This document shows, piece after piece, positions 7,603 through 17,992 of a DNA stretch of 64,000 bases. The stretch is from contig NZ_JAPOHA010000006.1 in assembly GCF_026672255.1 (NCBI RefSeq), positions 124,001-188,000 on the forward strand, read 5' to 3'. The stretch is from Caproiciproducens galactitolivorans. GTDB lineage: Bacteria > Bacillota > Clostridia > Oscillospirales > Acutalibacteraceae. Under the pieces are notes generated by a model that ran no database searches, was not told the DNA's origin, and saw only the letters and a list, made by a program, of their open reading frames with translations. A program made the translations under genes and the position numbers. Position 1 is the first letter of the stretch, and every line of letters begins with the position of its first letter.

Positions 7603-8853
7603 TTATTTTTTCAGTAATGCGGAAGCGCAGGCGGTTCCCGCCGCCATACCGGTACTCCAGGCCCAATGCAGGTTGAAGCCGCCGCAGTCGCCGTCGATAT
7701 TCAAAACCTCGCCCGCAAGGTAAAGGCCGGGACAGACCTTTGACTGAAGGTTTTCGTCCACTTCCTTTAAAGGCACCCCGCCCGCGGTGATCTGGGCATC
7801 CTTCCAGGACAGCGTTCCGGTCACTTCAAACCGGAAATCTTTCACCGTTTTCGCAATAGCCTTTAAGTCCGCCGGCCGATATTCATTCGCCTGCCTTGGG
7901 ATATGCCGCAAGGCCGCCCGAATCACCCCGCGGCCAACAAGCTTGTTCACACAGCCGTTCAAAAGTTCATCCGCCGGCATCAGACCGAGGCTTTTCCGGG
8001 TCTGTCCGAGCATCGCAAATACTTCTTCTTCGGTATAATCCGAGAGAAGGTCTAAAGCAATTTCAAGTTTCTTTGCCCCTCCCAGCTCTCCCGCCAAACG
8101 GGACAGTTCAAAAATGCAGATACCGGACAGTCCGTTTTCGGTAAACTGCACCTCGCCGCAGACGGTTTTAACAGGTTCTCCGTCGGCGAGGAGCGTAGCG
8201 CAGGCCGCACTTCTCGCGCCCTTTAGGGGCTTTGCGCGGGCCGGATCGGTTTTTACCTGTACCAGCGCGGGAAAAAGTCCGGTTACGCTATGGCCCAATG
8301 TTTTCAGAATCAGATACCCACTGCCGTTGGAGCCAAGCTGCGGATACGCCTTTCCCCCGCAGGCAAAAATCAGGCGTTTCGCAGAAACGGTGCCGGACTG
8401 CGAATGAATCGTAAAATCGGGTTCGGTTTTTTTAACGGCGGTTACGGCGAAATCCGTAAGAGTTTTCACGCCAAGGCTTTCAAGCTGGAAGCGCAGGATA
8501 TCCAGTACGGCGGAAGCCTGTAAATTATTCGGATAAACGCGGCCTTCCTCCTGTTCCCTGCATAACAGCCCGAGGGACGAAAACCGATCCATAATCACCT
8601 GTGCCGTATATTGCTTTAGAATCGGCATAGCGAGGGCCGTATCCCCGTGGTAATGTTCGGCTGTAAGATTGCGGTTTGTAAGATTGCAGCGCCCGTTGCC
8701 GGTTGCAAGCAGCTTTTTCCCGACGCGCGGATTTGCTTCCAGTACGGCGATTTTCGCGGGTATCCGGTTTTTCCGGCATTCCTGAGCCGCACAGACCGCA
8801 GCCATCAGTCCGGCCGCGCCGCCGCCGATGATTCCAATATCATAATATTCCAT
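7603..8853 (-). CDS. HI0933/YhiN/BaiN-family flavoprotein
   Basis: An FAD-dependent oxidoreductase of about 416 residues. The N-terminal motif IGIIGGGAAGLMAAV binds the ADP part of FAD. The family signature GKKLLATGNGRCNLTN follows, and a late FAD contact LYLAGEVLNIDGDCGGFNLHWAWSTG-type sequence closes the protein. Members include a bile-acid dehydrogenase-like enzyme in gut clostridia, but most are uncharacterised, so I do not assign a substrate. The start is the ATG at 8851-8853 behind GGAGG (8857-8862 on the plus strand as TCCTCC). A longer ORF exists upstream but lacks this spacing. It is the middle gene of the operon. Confidence 0.85.
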   Translation of the reverse strand: MEYYDIGIIGGGAAGLMAAVCAAQECRKNRIPAKIAVLEANPRVGKKLLATGNGRCNLTNRNLTAEHYHGDTALAMPILKQYTAQVIMDRFSSLGLLCREQEEGRVYPNNLQASAVLDILRFQLESLGVKTLTDFAVTAVKKTEPDFTIHSQSGTVSAKRLIFACGGKAYPQLGSNGSGYLILKTLGHSVTGLFPALVQVKTDPARAKPLKGARSAACATLLADGEPVKTVCGEVQFTENGLSGICIFELSRLAGELGGAKKLEIALDLLSDYTEEEVFAMLGQTRKSLGLMPADELLNGCVNKLVGRGVIRAALRHIPRQANEYRPADLKAIAKTVKDFRFEVTGTLSWKDAQITAGGVPLKEVDENLQSKVCPGLYLAGEVLNIDGDCGGFNLHWAWSTGMAAGTACASALLKK

Positions 8854-8869
8854 AAATCCTCCAAAGCAA

Positions 8870-9364
8870 TTACCAAAGCTGCCCAAGCAGGCCGTAGGAA
8901 ACGATGCACATAATGATATCCGCCGTCAGGGTTCCCGCAAAGACGGAAAGGATGGCGTCCCGGAACCGCATCCCGAGCAGCGCGGCGATCAGCGAGCCGG
9001 TCCACGCGCCGGTGCCCGGCAGCGGAACCGCCACAAAAATATACAGTCCAAAGGTTTTATATTTCTCAACGGATTTGCTTTTTTCCTCCGCTTTCGCTTC
9101 TATCCTGCGCACAAGCTTGACAAAGCGGGTGTTTCGCATCCAATCCAGTATTTGACGTATAAAAAGCAGAATAAACGGTACGGGAAGAATCGTACCGAAA
9201 AAACAGATAAAAAATGCCCGCACCATGTCAACATTCAGCATACCCGCGGCTAAAATGCCGCCGCGCAGCTCCAGTATGGGGAGCATGGATACGATGAAAA
9301 TGACCAGTTCCTTTGATGATGTGGTACCCAGCAAGCCTACTACGCTTTTTACGATTTGTTCCAT
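8870..9364 (-). CDS. small multidrug-export-like membrane protein (COG2426)
   Basis: A 164-residue integral membrane protein with about four hydrophobic segments. The family stretches SMLPILELRGGI (near the N-terminus) and FVAVPLPGTGAWTGSLIAALLGM match the COG2426 'small multidrug export' family, whose transport role is only predicted. The start at 9364 is chosen because AAGGAG lies 6 bases upstream and the product then begins MEQIVKSVVG. It is the first gene of a three-gene leftward operon; the promoter is at 9394-9423. Confidence 0.8.
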   Translation of the reverse strand: MEQIVKSVVGLLGTTSSKELVIFIVSMLPILELRGGILAAGMLNVDMVRAFFICFFGTILPVPFILLFIRQILDWMRNTRFVKLVRRIEAKAEEKSKSVEKYKTFGLYIFVAVPLPGTGAWTGSLIAALLGMRFRDAILSVFAGTLTADIIMCIVSYGLLGQLW

Positions 9365-9393
9365 CCCGCGCTCCTTTTCTTTTATCATTTTAT

Positions 9394-9423
9394 AGTATAG
9401 CCTATTTTTATTGGGAATGGCAA
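9394..9423 (-). promoter_or_regulatory. promoter of the flavoprotein operon
   Basis: Minus strand -35 TTGCCA (9418-9423), 18-base spacer, -10 TATACT (9394-9399), about 30 bases before the first ATG. Confidence 0.7.
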
Positions 9424-9551
9424 GGTTTTCAGCCCATACTTTCCGCATTTTTCATGGCATTTTCCCATTTCCATTCTGACATTGATTGCGTCGTCCCTTT
9501 CAGCAGCAAAACAGGGAAGCTTTTTGAACGCTTTTTTTAATGGGCAAAAGG

Positions 9552-9581
9552 AAAACCGACACGGGATTCCCGTGCCGGTTT
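9552..9581 (-). terminator. terminator of perR-rubrerythrin operon
   Basis: A 12-bp stem (AACCGGCACGGG / CCCGTGTCGGTT on the minus strand, one G-T pair) with a 3-base loop and a trailing TTTTCC, 35 bases past the rubrerythrin stop. Confidence 0.85.
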
Positions 9582-9615
9582 AGCCTGATGTATACTGTAA
9601 GGGGTAATCTTATAA

Positions 9616-10158
9616 TCAGCCGAAATATCTTGCCAGAAGGCCTCTGAATCCGGCGCCGTGACGCGCTTCATCCTTCGCCATTTCATGTACGGTGTCGTGG
9701 ATGGCATCGTAATTGAGTTCCTTAGCCTTCTTGGCAATGGCAAGTTTGCCTGCGCAGGCGCCCGCCTCAGCCTCTGCACGCATCTGAAGATTCTTCTTCG
9801 TGCTGTCGGTAAGGACTTCGCCGAGCATCTCCGCAAAACGGGAGGCATGGTCCGCTTCCTGATACGCGTACTCTTTGAACGCGGCGGCGATTTCCGGATA
9901 GCCTTCGCGGTCTGCCTGACGCGCCATGGCAATATACATACCGACTTCACAGCATTCGCCGTTGAAATTCGCTACCAAGCCGTCGTAAACTTCTTTATCG
10001 ATTCCCTGTGCAATGCCGACCTGATGCTCGCAGGCAAACGGAGCGTTTTCGGTTTGCTCAACAAATTTCTCTTTCGGCGCCTTGCACTGCGGGCAAACCG
10101 CGGGAGCTTCTTCACCCTCATAAACATAACCACATACGGAACACACAAATTTTTTCAT
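9616..10158 (-). CDS. reverse rubrerythrin (NADH-linked peroxidase component)
   Basis: A 180-residue non-haem iron protein that detoxifies peroxide and oxygen in anaerobes. The domain order is inverted compared with classical rubrerythrin: an N-terminal rubredoxin [Fe(SCys)4] domain (CSVCGY at about 6-11 and CPQCKAP at about 22-28) precedes the four-helix ferritin-like di-iron domain with [13 protein letters not shown] and [13 protein letters not shown] carboxylate/histidine ligands. RBS GGAGGT precedes the ATG. It follows perR by 35 bases and probably shares its transcript, so expression should rise when PerR is inactivated by peroxide. Confidence 0.92.
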   Translation of the reverse strand: MKKFVCSVCGYVYEGEEAPAVCPQCKAPKEKFVEQTENAPFACEHQVGIAQGIDKEVYDGLVANFNGECCEVGMYIAMARQADREGYPEIAAAFKEYAYQEADHASRFAEMLGEVLTDSTKKNLQMRAEAEAGACAGKLAIAKKAKELNYDAIHDTVHEMAKDEARHGAGFRGLLARYFG

Positions 10159-10193
10159 TTTTACTTACCTCCATATAAATTAAAATAAATATT

Positions 10194-10598
10194 TTATAAA
10201 GGCTTTTGCCTTTGTAAACAATTGGAACAGATACCGTGAAACAGAACCTCGCTGGAATCGATGCGAAGATGATACCTCTCGGCAATTTCGACATTTGCAT
10301 CCAAAGAGATGAAATTACCGGGAATGTCGATCACCGCCCCGCAGCAGGAACAAACAAAATGCGTATGCGGCTGAATATTTCCGTCGTACCGCTCCTGCCC
10401 GTTTACCGTACCGACACTGATGATGGTACCGTCATTTTTAAACTGCGCGATATTGCGGTAAACGGTGCCCAGACTCAAATCCGGATATTCGGGCTTTAAT
10501 TTCTGATAAACCCATTCCGCTGTCGGGTGGCAGGTTGTACCTTGTATCGCCTTTAAAATGGCCTCTCGTTTTCTGCTGTAGTTTTGTTTCTTCTCCAT
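10194..10598 (-). CDS. perR: PerR-like Fur-family peroxide regulator
   Basis: A 134-residue Fur-family metalloregulator. An N-terminal winged helix is followed by a metal-binding dimerisation domain. The structural zinc site is two CxxC pairs (Cys83/86 and Cys124/127). RYD (Asp72) followed by HTH (His78 and His80) matches the Asp85/His91/His93 regulatory site of Bacillus PerR, where Fe-catalysed His oxidation senses peroxide; Fur proteins usually have Glu at the Asp position. Its partner gene is reverse rubrerythrin, a typical PerR target. I call it PerR rather than Fur or Zur on these grounds, but biochemical metal preference cannot be read from sequence. Confidence 0.85.
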   Translation of the reverse strand: MEKKQNYSRKREAILKAIQGTTCHPTAEWVYQKLKPEYPDLSLGTVYRNIAQFKNDGTIISVGTVNGQERYDGNIQPHTHFVCSCCGAVIDIPGNFISLDANVEIAERYHLRIDSSEVLFHGICSNCLQRQKPL

Positions 10599-10611
10599 AC
10601 GGTCCTTCCTA

Positions 10612-10631
10612 AATCAATAATAGTAATCATT
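10612..10631 (-). promoter_or_regulatory. candidate PerR/Fur-type operator
   Basis: An AT-rich imperfect dyad, AATGATTACTATTATTGATT on the minus strand, lies between the predicted transcription start and the perR start codon. It resembles Fur/PerR boxes (ATAAT-N-ATTAT core) only partly, and would allow autoregulation. Confidence 0.4.
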
Positions 10632-10647
10632 CTTGTTTCTGTTTCCT

Positions 10648-10676
10648 ATACTAGCACCTTTCCATTCATTTGTAAA
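10648..10676 (-). promoter_or_regulatory. promoter of perR-rubrerythrin
   Basis: -35 TTTACA (10671-10676), 17-base spacer, -10 TAGTAT (10648-10653) preceded by TGC (extended -10). Confidence 0.65.
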
Positions 10677-10701
10677 GAGGTTTTTTAAATTTTTTTATGG
10701 A

Positions 10702-10729
10702 TTGATTTATTAATTTTTTTTGTTACAAT
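10702..10729 (+). promoter_or_regulatory. promoter of the YitT-family gene
   Basis: -35 TTGATT (10702-10707), 16-base T-rich spacer, -10 TACAAT (10724-10729), diverging from the perR promoter. Confidence 0.55.
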
Positions 10730-10768
10730 AAGTAATGGCCAAAAAAAACAGAAAAATAAGGGGCTTTT

Positions 10769-11614
10769 ATGAAAATCAGAAAGCTAATCAAAGAATATGC
10801 GTTAATTACGGTCAGCACACTTTTTATTGTTGTAGGCGTTTACTTTTTCAAATTCCCCAATAATTTTACTTTCGGAGGAGTTACCGGTCTTTCCGTTGTA
10901 ATTGGCAGGGTTACCCCGTTTACCCCCGGTACGGTAAATATGATTCTAAATGTTTTGCTGTTGATTCTCGGTTTCCTGTTTATCGGCAAGGACTTCGCGG
11001 TAAAAACCGTATATTCCAGTATGCTGCTCTCCGTATGCCTTTCCGCGCTGGAAAAGATTTATCCTCTGCACCATCCGCTAACCGATCAGCCGATGCTCGA
11101 GCTGGTATTCGCCGTAGCAATACCGGCATTCGGCTCCGCGCTTCTGTTTAATATCGATGCTTCCAGCGGCGGTACCGATATCGTCGCTTTGGTCCTTAAG
11201 AAATATACAACCTTCGATATCGGCAGGGCCTTGTTCTTCAGCGACATGCTGATTACCCTTTCCGCGTTTTTTGTATTCGATATTAAGACCGCGCTGTTTT
11301 CAACGCTCGGCCTTTTATCAAAATCGCTCGCAATCGACAACGTGATTGAAAGCATCAACCTTGCAAAGTATTTTAACGTGGTCTGCTCAAATCCGGATGT
11401 AATTTGCAATTATATTGTAAAAGAGCTCAATCGAAGCGCTACCGTTTTGGATGCAAAAGGCGCGTATTCGCACAAACATAATTATGTTGTCTTAACCGCG
11501 CTGCGCCGGCCGCAGGCGGTACAGCTCCGGCGTTACATTAAGCGGGTAGAGCCGGAGGCGTTCATTCTGATCTCCAATACAAGCGAGATTATCGGAAAAG
11601 GATTTCATGAGTAA
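10769..11614 (+). CDS. YitT-family membrane protein (DUF161/DUF2179)
   Basis: A 281-residue protein with five or six membrane segments in the first about 190 residues, including the family blocks PNNFTFGGVTGLSVVIG and IDASSGGTDIVALVL. A cytosolic C-terminal DUF2179 domain of about 90 residues follows (CSNPDVICNYIV..ATVLDAKGAYSHKHNYVVLTAL..PEAFILISNTSEIIGKGF). Function is not established for the family. RBS AAGGGG lies 5-7 bases before the ATG. It is monocistronic, with a terminator at 11658-11697. Confidence 0.88.
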   Translation: MKIRKLIKEYALITVSTLFIVVGVYFFKFPNNFTFGGVTGLSVVIGRVTPFTPGTVNMILNVLLLILGFLFIGKDFAVKTVYSSMLLSVCLSALEKIYPLHHPLTDQPMLELVFAVAIPAFGSALLFNIDASSGGTDIVALVLKKYTTFDIGRALFFSDMLITLSAFFVFDIKTALFSTLGLLSKSLAIDNVIESINLAKYFNVVCSNPDVICNYIVKELNRSATVLDAKGAYSHKHNYVVLTALRRPQAVQLRRYIKRVEPEAFILISNTSEIIGKGFHE

Positions 11615-11657
11615 AAATGGTTCCCCTTGCACATCTGAGGGATTTCAAATTGAACTA

Positions 11658-11697
11658 CAAAAAGGGTGAAGCGGAAAATTCCGCTTCACCCTTTTTG
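11658..11697. terminator. bidirectional terminator
   Basis: A 15-bp stem (AAAAGGGTGAAGCGG / CCGCTTCACCCTTTT) with an AAAATT loop, A-rich on the left and T-rich on the right, between converging genes. Confidence 0.9.
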
Positions 11698-11717
11698 CAC
11701 GATTTAACAGGACTGCT

Positions 11718-12446
11718 TTACAGAAGATAAAAACCATAGGAACGGGTTCCGTTTTCCTCTATATAAAAACTTCTTGGAAATTGAGAGAGAATAGAATGGA
11801 TTGTATCGTTATGAGACCATTCTTCAAAGGAATACCCGTAAAAAGGGATCGATGTAACATTATCGAAAATCTCACTGCGTTTTTTAAGAAGGGAAGCAAA
11901 TTCAACCACATCGCTTGAAATTTTCGATCCTTTATATTCCGTTTCATGCACTTCAAATAAGGCCAGCGAAGAGTCCGGGTCGGTCAACCGGTCTGCACGG
12001 GAACCAAAATAAAGAATACAGGGATGGAGTTTTCCGGAAAGAAAGAGCTGCCGGTATACTTTTTTTGCATAGGGCAGAACGTTCCCTCCTCTGATTTTAT
12101 ACAGTTCCCCATCGCGGAGATAGAATGAAACAAACCGGTAGCACTTCACAAGAACCGAAGCCATATGTTTAAATTCTTCCGTGCCAATCCCGCCTGAAAA
12201 GGCGATTTCTGCCGATGAGTTTGTAAAAATGGTGGATTCCATTAACGCAAGCTGCAAAGGCAGGTTGCTCTGTATTTCCTGTGAAAGGGTTTTTGCGCTG
12301 GAAGGAAATTGAAGCTGCGTTCTATCCACAAACTGGCAGTCAATCTGATTCTCCTTTTTCATCAATATACAGGAACCAAACGGCCTCTCCGGCTCATGCC
12401 TGTACAACCCGGCAAAATCGTGCCAGTCAAAAGCAGTTACATGCAT
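11718..12446 (-). CDS. uncharacterised 242-residue protein
   Basis: I do not recognise this protein. It has no signal peptide, membrane segment or metal-binding motif. It begins MHVTAFDWHDFAGLYRHEPE and is rich in aromatic residues, with a mixed alpha/beta look and a C-terminus ending in a hydrophobic FYLL. AAGGGAGA lies 6 bases before the ATG. It has its own promoter (12527-12554) with a 70-base leader and a shared terminator, so it appears to be a genuine single gene. Its DNA is more AT-rich than the housekeeping genes around it. Confidence 0.7.
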   Translation of the reverse strand: MHVTAFDWHDFAGLYRHEPERPFGSCILMKKENQIDCQFVDRTQLQFPSSAKTLSQEIQSNLPLQLALMESTIFTNSSAEIAFSGGIGTEEFKHMASVLVKCYRFVSFYLRDGELYKIRGGNVLPYAKKVYRQLFLSGKLHPCILYFGSRADRLTDPDSSLALFEVHETEYKGSKISSDVVEFASLLKKRSEIFDNVTSIPFYGYSFEEWSHNDTIHSILSQFPRSFYIEENGTRSYGFYLL

Positions 12447-12526
12447 ATGAAATCTCCCTTACATTATATATCAGCATTGTTGTAAAACTAGAAAATTAAA
12501 TTACAATTTAGAACTATGCTAAATTT

Positions 12527-12554
12527 ATTATACAGCTATTTATTTTGAAAGCAA
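12527..12554 (-). promoter_or_regulatory. promoter of the unknown gene at 11718-12446
   Basis: Minus strand -35 TTGCTT (12549-12554), 16-base spacer, -10 TATAAT (12527-12532). Confidence 0.6.
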
Positions 12555-12606
12555 ATTGTTTTTCATTATCTGATTTTTAATTTTATCTATGTTATAAAAA
12601 ACCTCC

Positions 12607-12635
12607 TTGACAATGGATTCTTTTGAGCATATTAT
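12607..12635 (+). promoter_or_regulatory. promoter of the DUF6530/GIY-YIG pair
   Basis: Consensus -35 TTGACA (12607-12612), 17-base spacer, -10 TATTAT (12630-12635). The predicted start falls inside the operator at 12640-12670. Confidence 0.8.
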
Positions 12636-12639
12636 TATC

Positions 12640-12670
12640 TAGTAATTTAGTAAATTACTAATTTAGTAAT
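12640..12670 (+). promoter_or_regulatory. tandem overlapping palindromes, probable repressor operator
   Basis: Two perfect dyads overlap. TAGTAATTT-AGT-AAATTACTA spans 12640-12660 (9-3-9). ATTACTAA-T-TTAGTAAT spans 12654-12670 (8-1-8). They start 4 bases after the -10 box, exactly where a repressor would block initiation or early elongation. The half-site TAGTAAT recurs in the inverted repeat at 18665-18688. The cognate regulator is unknown. Confidence 0.65.
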
Positions 12671-12682
12671 CGAGGTGCTTTT

Positions 12683-13162
12683 ATGAAAATCCCAACAACT
12701 TTAAAACATAAACCGGTCATTGTTTCGGAAAACTATGAAAATATTGACGGCAGAGCGGCGTATCATTCCGACGCGAAAGGGCTTTCCCTTGGCCTCGCGC
12801 AGTGGAACGACCGCGGCAAAGTGGATATTTCCGCGAAAGTCTGGCGTTACACCGGCGAAAAATGGTCCCGTCAGTCCGAAGAGCTGCCGCTGCACCGCGT
12901 AATCGACCTTGCTATTCTCATTTGCAGGGCAAAACAATACTGCGCGGATTCCTACCGCTTTGAAAAACTGTACGATCCGGAGCATACCACAATCGACCGC
13001 ATTGGCCTTCAAGGGGACGCAATGACGGTTTCGGTCTGCACGGATAACCCCATGATTGACGACGACATCAAGCTTTTTACACAGGTGCTCAGCGACAACG
13101 ACGAACTAATCAGTGAACGGTTAAGGACACTCTCACGCATTCTGAAAGAAATGGGGTATTAA
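12683..13162 (+). CDS. DUF6530-like protein
   Basis: A 159-residue cytosolic protein that I match by memory to the DUF6530 family of clostridia (MKIPTTLKHKPVIVSENYEN, SLGLAQWNDRGKVDISAKVW, PLHRVIDLAILICR, and a conserved C-terminus LRTLSRILKEMGY). Function is unknown. GAGGTG lies 5 bases before the ATG. It sits directly behind a strong, operator-covered promoter and one base before a GIY-YIG gene, so the two are one transcription unit. Confidence 0.7.
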   Translation: MKIPTTLKHKPVIVSENYENIDGRAAYHSDAKGLSLGLAQWNDRGKVDISAKVWRYTGEKWSRQSEELPLHRVIDLAILICRAKQYCADSYRFEKLYDPEHTTIDRIGLQGDAMTVSVCTDNPMIDDDIKLFTQVLSDNDELISERLRTLSRILKEMGY

Positions 13163-13163
13163 G

Positions 13164-13508
13164 GTGGATAAACAAAATAAGAAAGAGCTGGCGGCGGCCT
13201 ACAAAGAACGAAAAGTTGTCGGCGGAATTTACGCGATTGTGAACAGCGGGAACGGGAAGATGCTTCTGCTTTCCACCTGCGATATGCAGGGCAGCCGAAA
13301 CCGGTTTGAATTTTCGAAAAAAACCGGTTCCTGCATCAACCTGAAACTGCGGGAAGACTGGCAAAAATACGGAAACATGGCTTTTGATTTCACGGTACTG
13401 GCAGAGCTTATGAAAAAAGAGAGCCAGACCGATCAGGAATTTGCGGAAGACATCGCTACCCTTCAGGAATTATGGGCTGAAAAGCTTCTCGGGAAAAATT
13501 TGTATTAA
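13164..13508 (+). CDS. GIY-YIG nuclease-family protein
   Basis: A 114-residue protein with a GIY-YIG-like core. GGIYAIVNSGNGKMLL provides the GIY motif, and a conserved arginine/phenylalanine block NRFEFSKKTGSCINLKL follows. A glutamate-rich C-terminal helix ends WAEKLLGKNLY. GIY-YIG domains cut DNA, but small stand-alone members like this are uncharacterised and the canonical second YIG is weak, so nuclease activity is only inferred. The GTG start at 13164 follows the upstream stop by one base, with GGGG 7 bases before it. Confidence 0.7.
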   Translation: MDKQNKKELAAAYKERKVVGGIYAIVNSGNGKMLLLSTCDMQGSRNRFEFSKKTGSCINLKLREDWQKYGNMAFDFTVLAELMKKESQTDQEFAEDIATLQELWAEKLLGKNLY

Positions 13509-13568
13509 ATATACGAATTCTTACTCCATTCGCCTTGGAATCTTTGTATTTAAAATTATATAATTATA

Positions 13569-13596
13569 TTGACAAGTTATATAACTTTGGTATAAT
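13569..13596 (+). promoter_or_regulatory. promoter of the RHH-clpB operon with palindrome in the spacer
   Basis: -35 TTGACA (13569-13574), 16-base spacer, -10 TATAAT (13591-13596). The spacer begins with a perfect 12-bp palindrome AGTTATATAACT (13575-13586), an obvious operator candidate for the ribbon-helix-helix protein encoded next. Confidence 0.75.
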
Positions 13597-13628
13597 TTTA
13601 ATTGTAAAGCAAGAAATTTTAGATTGGA

Positions 13629-14303
13629 ATGAGCAGGATGGACCGAAATGTATATAGTCTTGTGCTGATTGATGAGGTCGTAGATGCGGTTGACCGAATG
13701 GCCTATGAGAAAAATACCAGCCGCAGCAACCTGATTAACCAGATTCTTGCGGAATATCTTTCCTGTCCAACGCCGGAAATGCGGATGCGGGATATTTTTG
13801 AAAGCGTGGACCGGCTGATGACGGGACTGGGCAATTTTCAGATTCAGTTTCAGCCGAGCGACGCCATGATTTCGATCCGCAGCGCGCTCCGGTACCGGTA
13901 CAAACCAACCATACGTTACACCTTGGAGCTTTACCGCATTTGCGGGCCGACCGTCGGCGAGCTGCGGGTTTCCACGCGCACGCAAAGCCAGTCTTTGATT
14001 ACCATCCTGACGGATTTCTTTGCTTTTTGGTCGGCGCTGGAAAACAAGTATATCGCCTCGTATTTCCCAAACGGAAAGGTGCTGTGCGAGGTGGAGACAG
14101 GCCGTTACACAAGGCAGTTCCTTCTCCCCCGCGACGAATCCCAGCGAACCAATGAAAATCTTGCGGCCGCCATATCCGATTACATCCGCTCATTCGATAA
14201 GAATCTGAAACTTTATTTTTCCGGGCTGGAGGATTTGGAAGCGGCTGAGGAAGCAATCGAAAAAAGTTATTCCCGTTACGTAAAAATCAGTGAAGTAATT
14301 TGA
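13629..14303 (+). CDS. ribbon-helix-helix (CopG/Arc-like) DNA-binding protein with a C-terminal effector domain
   Basis: A 224-residue protein. Residues about 6-46 (VYSLVLIDEVVDAVDRMAYE followed by a KNTSRSNLINQILAEYL helix) fit a ribbon-helix-helix fold: one beta strand plus two helices with the conserved small-residue turn. The remaining about 170 residues are an unrecognised domain with no catalytic motif. The palindrome between its -35 and -10 boxes suggests autorepression. The clpB ATG follows after 28 bases with no promoter or CIRCE of its own, so the regulator probably sets ClpB levels. The start could also be the ATG at 13638. Confidence 0.7.
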   Translation: MSRMDRNVYSLVLIDEVVDAVDRMAYEKNTSRSNLINQILAEYLSCPTPEMRMRDIFESVDRLMTGLGNFQIQFQPSDAMISIRSALRYRYKPTIRYTLELYRICGPTVGELRVSTRTQSQSLITILTDFFAFWSALENKYIASYFPNGKVLCEVETGRYTRQFLLPRDESQRTNENLAAAISDYIRSFDKNLKLYFSGLEDLEAAEEAIEKSYSRYVKISEVI

Positions 14304-14331
14304 ACAACCGTGAGCGAGGAGGCAGGATTTT

Positions 14332-16929
<2,598 letters not shown>

Positions 16930-16950
16930 TAAAGAACAGAGGAGCAGATT

Positions 16951-17370
16951 ATGGAATATAAAAGAATCGGAGACACCCTTATCGCCCGCATCGACCGCGG
17001 GGAAGAAATCCTGCAAAGCCTGAAAACCATTTGCGAGAAGGAAAATGTCCGGCTTGCCAGCGTTTCCGCCATCGGCGCGGTTGACCATGCGGTTGTCGGG
17101 CTATACCGGGTCGATGAGAAAAAATATTATAAAAACACGTTCGACGGTGAGATGGAAATGACCTCCCTTTCCGGAAATGTCACCGAAAAGGAAGGTCAGG
17201 TATATCTGCATCTTCACGCGAATTTTGCCGGCGCCGACGGAAAGGTTGTCGGCGGGCATTTAAATGAAGCGGTCATCAGCGGCACCTGCGAAATGTTTAT
17301 CCATACCCTGCCAGGAAATGTCGGTCGCAAGCCGGACGAAGAAACCGGACTGAATGTGTTTGCTCTGTAA
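16951..17370 (+). CDS. PPC/DUF296-domain DNA-binding-like protein
   Basis: A 139-residue single PPC (plant and prokaryote conserved, DUF296) domain protein: ARIDRGEEILQSLKTICEKE, SAIGAVDHAVVGLY and a metal-site-like LHLHANFAGADGKVVGGHL with clustered His. Bacterial members form trimers and their function is unknown; plant members bind AT-rich DNA through a separate AT-hook that is absent here. RBS AGGAGC lies just before the ATG and the gene is 21 bases after clpB, likely in the same transcript. Confidence 0.88.
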   Translation: MEYKRIGDTLIARIDRGEEILQSLKTICEKENVRLASVSAIGAVDHAVVGLYRVDEKKYYKNTFDGEMEMTSLSGNVTEKEGQVYLHLHANFAGADGKVVGGHLNEAVISGTCEMFIHTLPGNVGRKPDEETGLNVFAL

Positions 17371-17387
17371 TTGAATCTTAGAAACAA

Positions 17388-17430
17388 GCGGCTTCGGAGC
17401 GGTGTACATCACTCCGGGGCCGCTAATTTT
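17388..17430 (+). terminator. terminator of the clpB operon
   Basis: A stem GCGGC-TT-CGGAG paired with CTCCG-GG-GCCGC (17388-17399 with 17412-17423) is followed by TAATTTTAAAA. Confidence 0.7.
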
Positions 17431-17437
17431 AAAATAC

Positions 17438-17890
17438 TTACCAGCGTTTATATTCTAAACTTTCTAAAGTAGATTTCAAATGCTTATAATCGTTCCCGGA
17501 CACGACCGCATACTGCCCTTTTAAAGTATCGAATATGATGTATCGATCTTTTTGGTCATAAAGTTAATAGCCAAAATCCAAATCAGAGGAACCGCTGTGT
17601 TCCCCTCTTAAATCATATTCCGGATTCTTTTTGCCGACTATATTATCATTATCATCGACATACTGGTCATATTTCAGATGTCCAAGAAAATCCTTCAATC
17701 TTTTTTCATTTTGCTTTATTTCCGCATAATTTCTACGAATAATAGAGCCCTTTTGGATTTGTTGATTTTGAAACACTCGGATGATACCCTGCTTCTGCAC
17801 GAGATAAGAAGTACCCATGAGTAATAAAATAGCCATTATGAAACATGTAGCAATCGCAAATATATTTTTCTTACATTCCGACTTCTGCAA
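17438..17890 (-). pseudogene. unknown membrane-anchored protein interrupted by an in-frame stop
   Basis: Read from a TTG start at 17890 (AGAGGTGAT upstream), the frame encodes a lysine-rich N-terminus, one hydrophobic segment (FAIATCFIMAILLLMGTSYL) and a polar extracellular part. A TAA at 17564-17566 stops it after 108 residues. The same frame then stays open for 41 more codons beginning LYDQKDRYIIFDTLKGQ and ending in a second TAA at 17438. This downstream part has normal protein composition and continues the sense smoothly. The simplest reading is a recent nonsense mutation in a 150-residue protein; a shorter functional form cannot be excluded. The family is unknown. Its DNA is AT-rich, like the next gene. 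Confidence 0.6.
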
Positions 17891-17992
17891 TAAACAATAT
17901 CACCTCTTATGCATTCGGATTTCCCTACATACAACCGGGAGGTTCGAAAAGCTTTCACGTTAAGTAAAATATGGGGATTGGATAGGGAATCC

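Noticed and set aside
9658-10188. A 176-codon open frame antisense to rubrerythrin
   Set aside because: It mirrors the rubrerythrin gene, has a poor start and shows no recognisable protein features.
14304-14331. A CIRCE or CtsR site upstream of clpB
   Set aside because: The 28-base gap holds only a ribosome binding site, and the promoter region at 13509-13628 contains no TTAGCACTC or GGTCAAA-type repeats.
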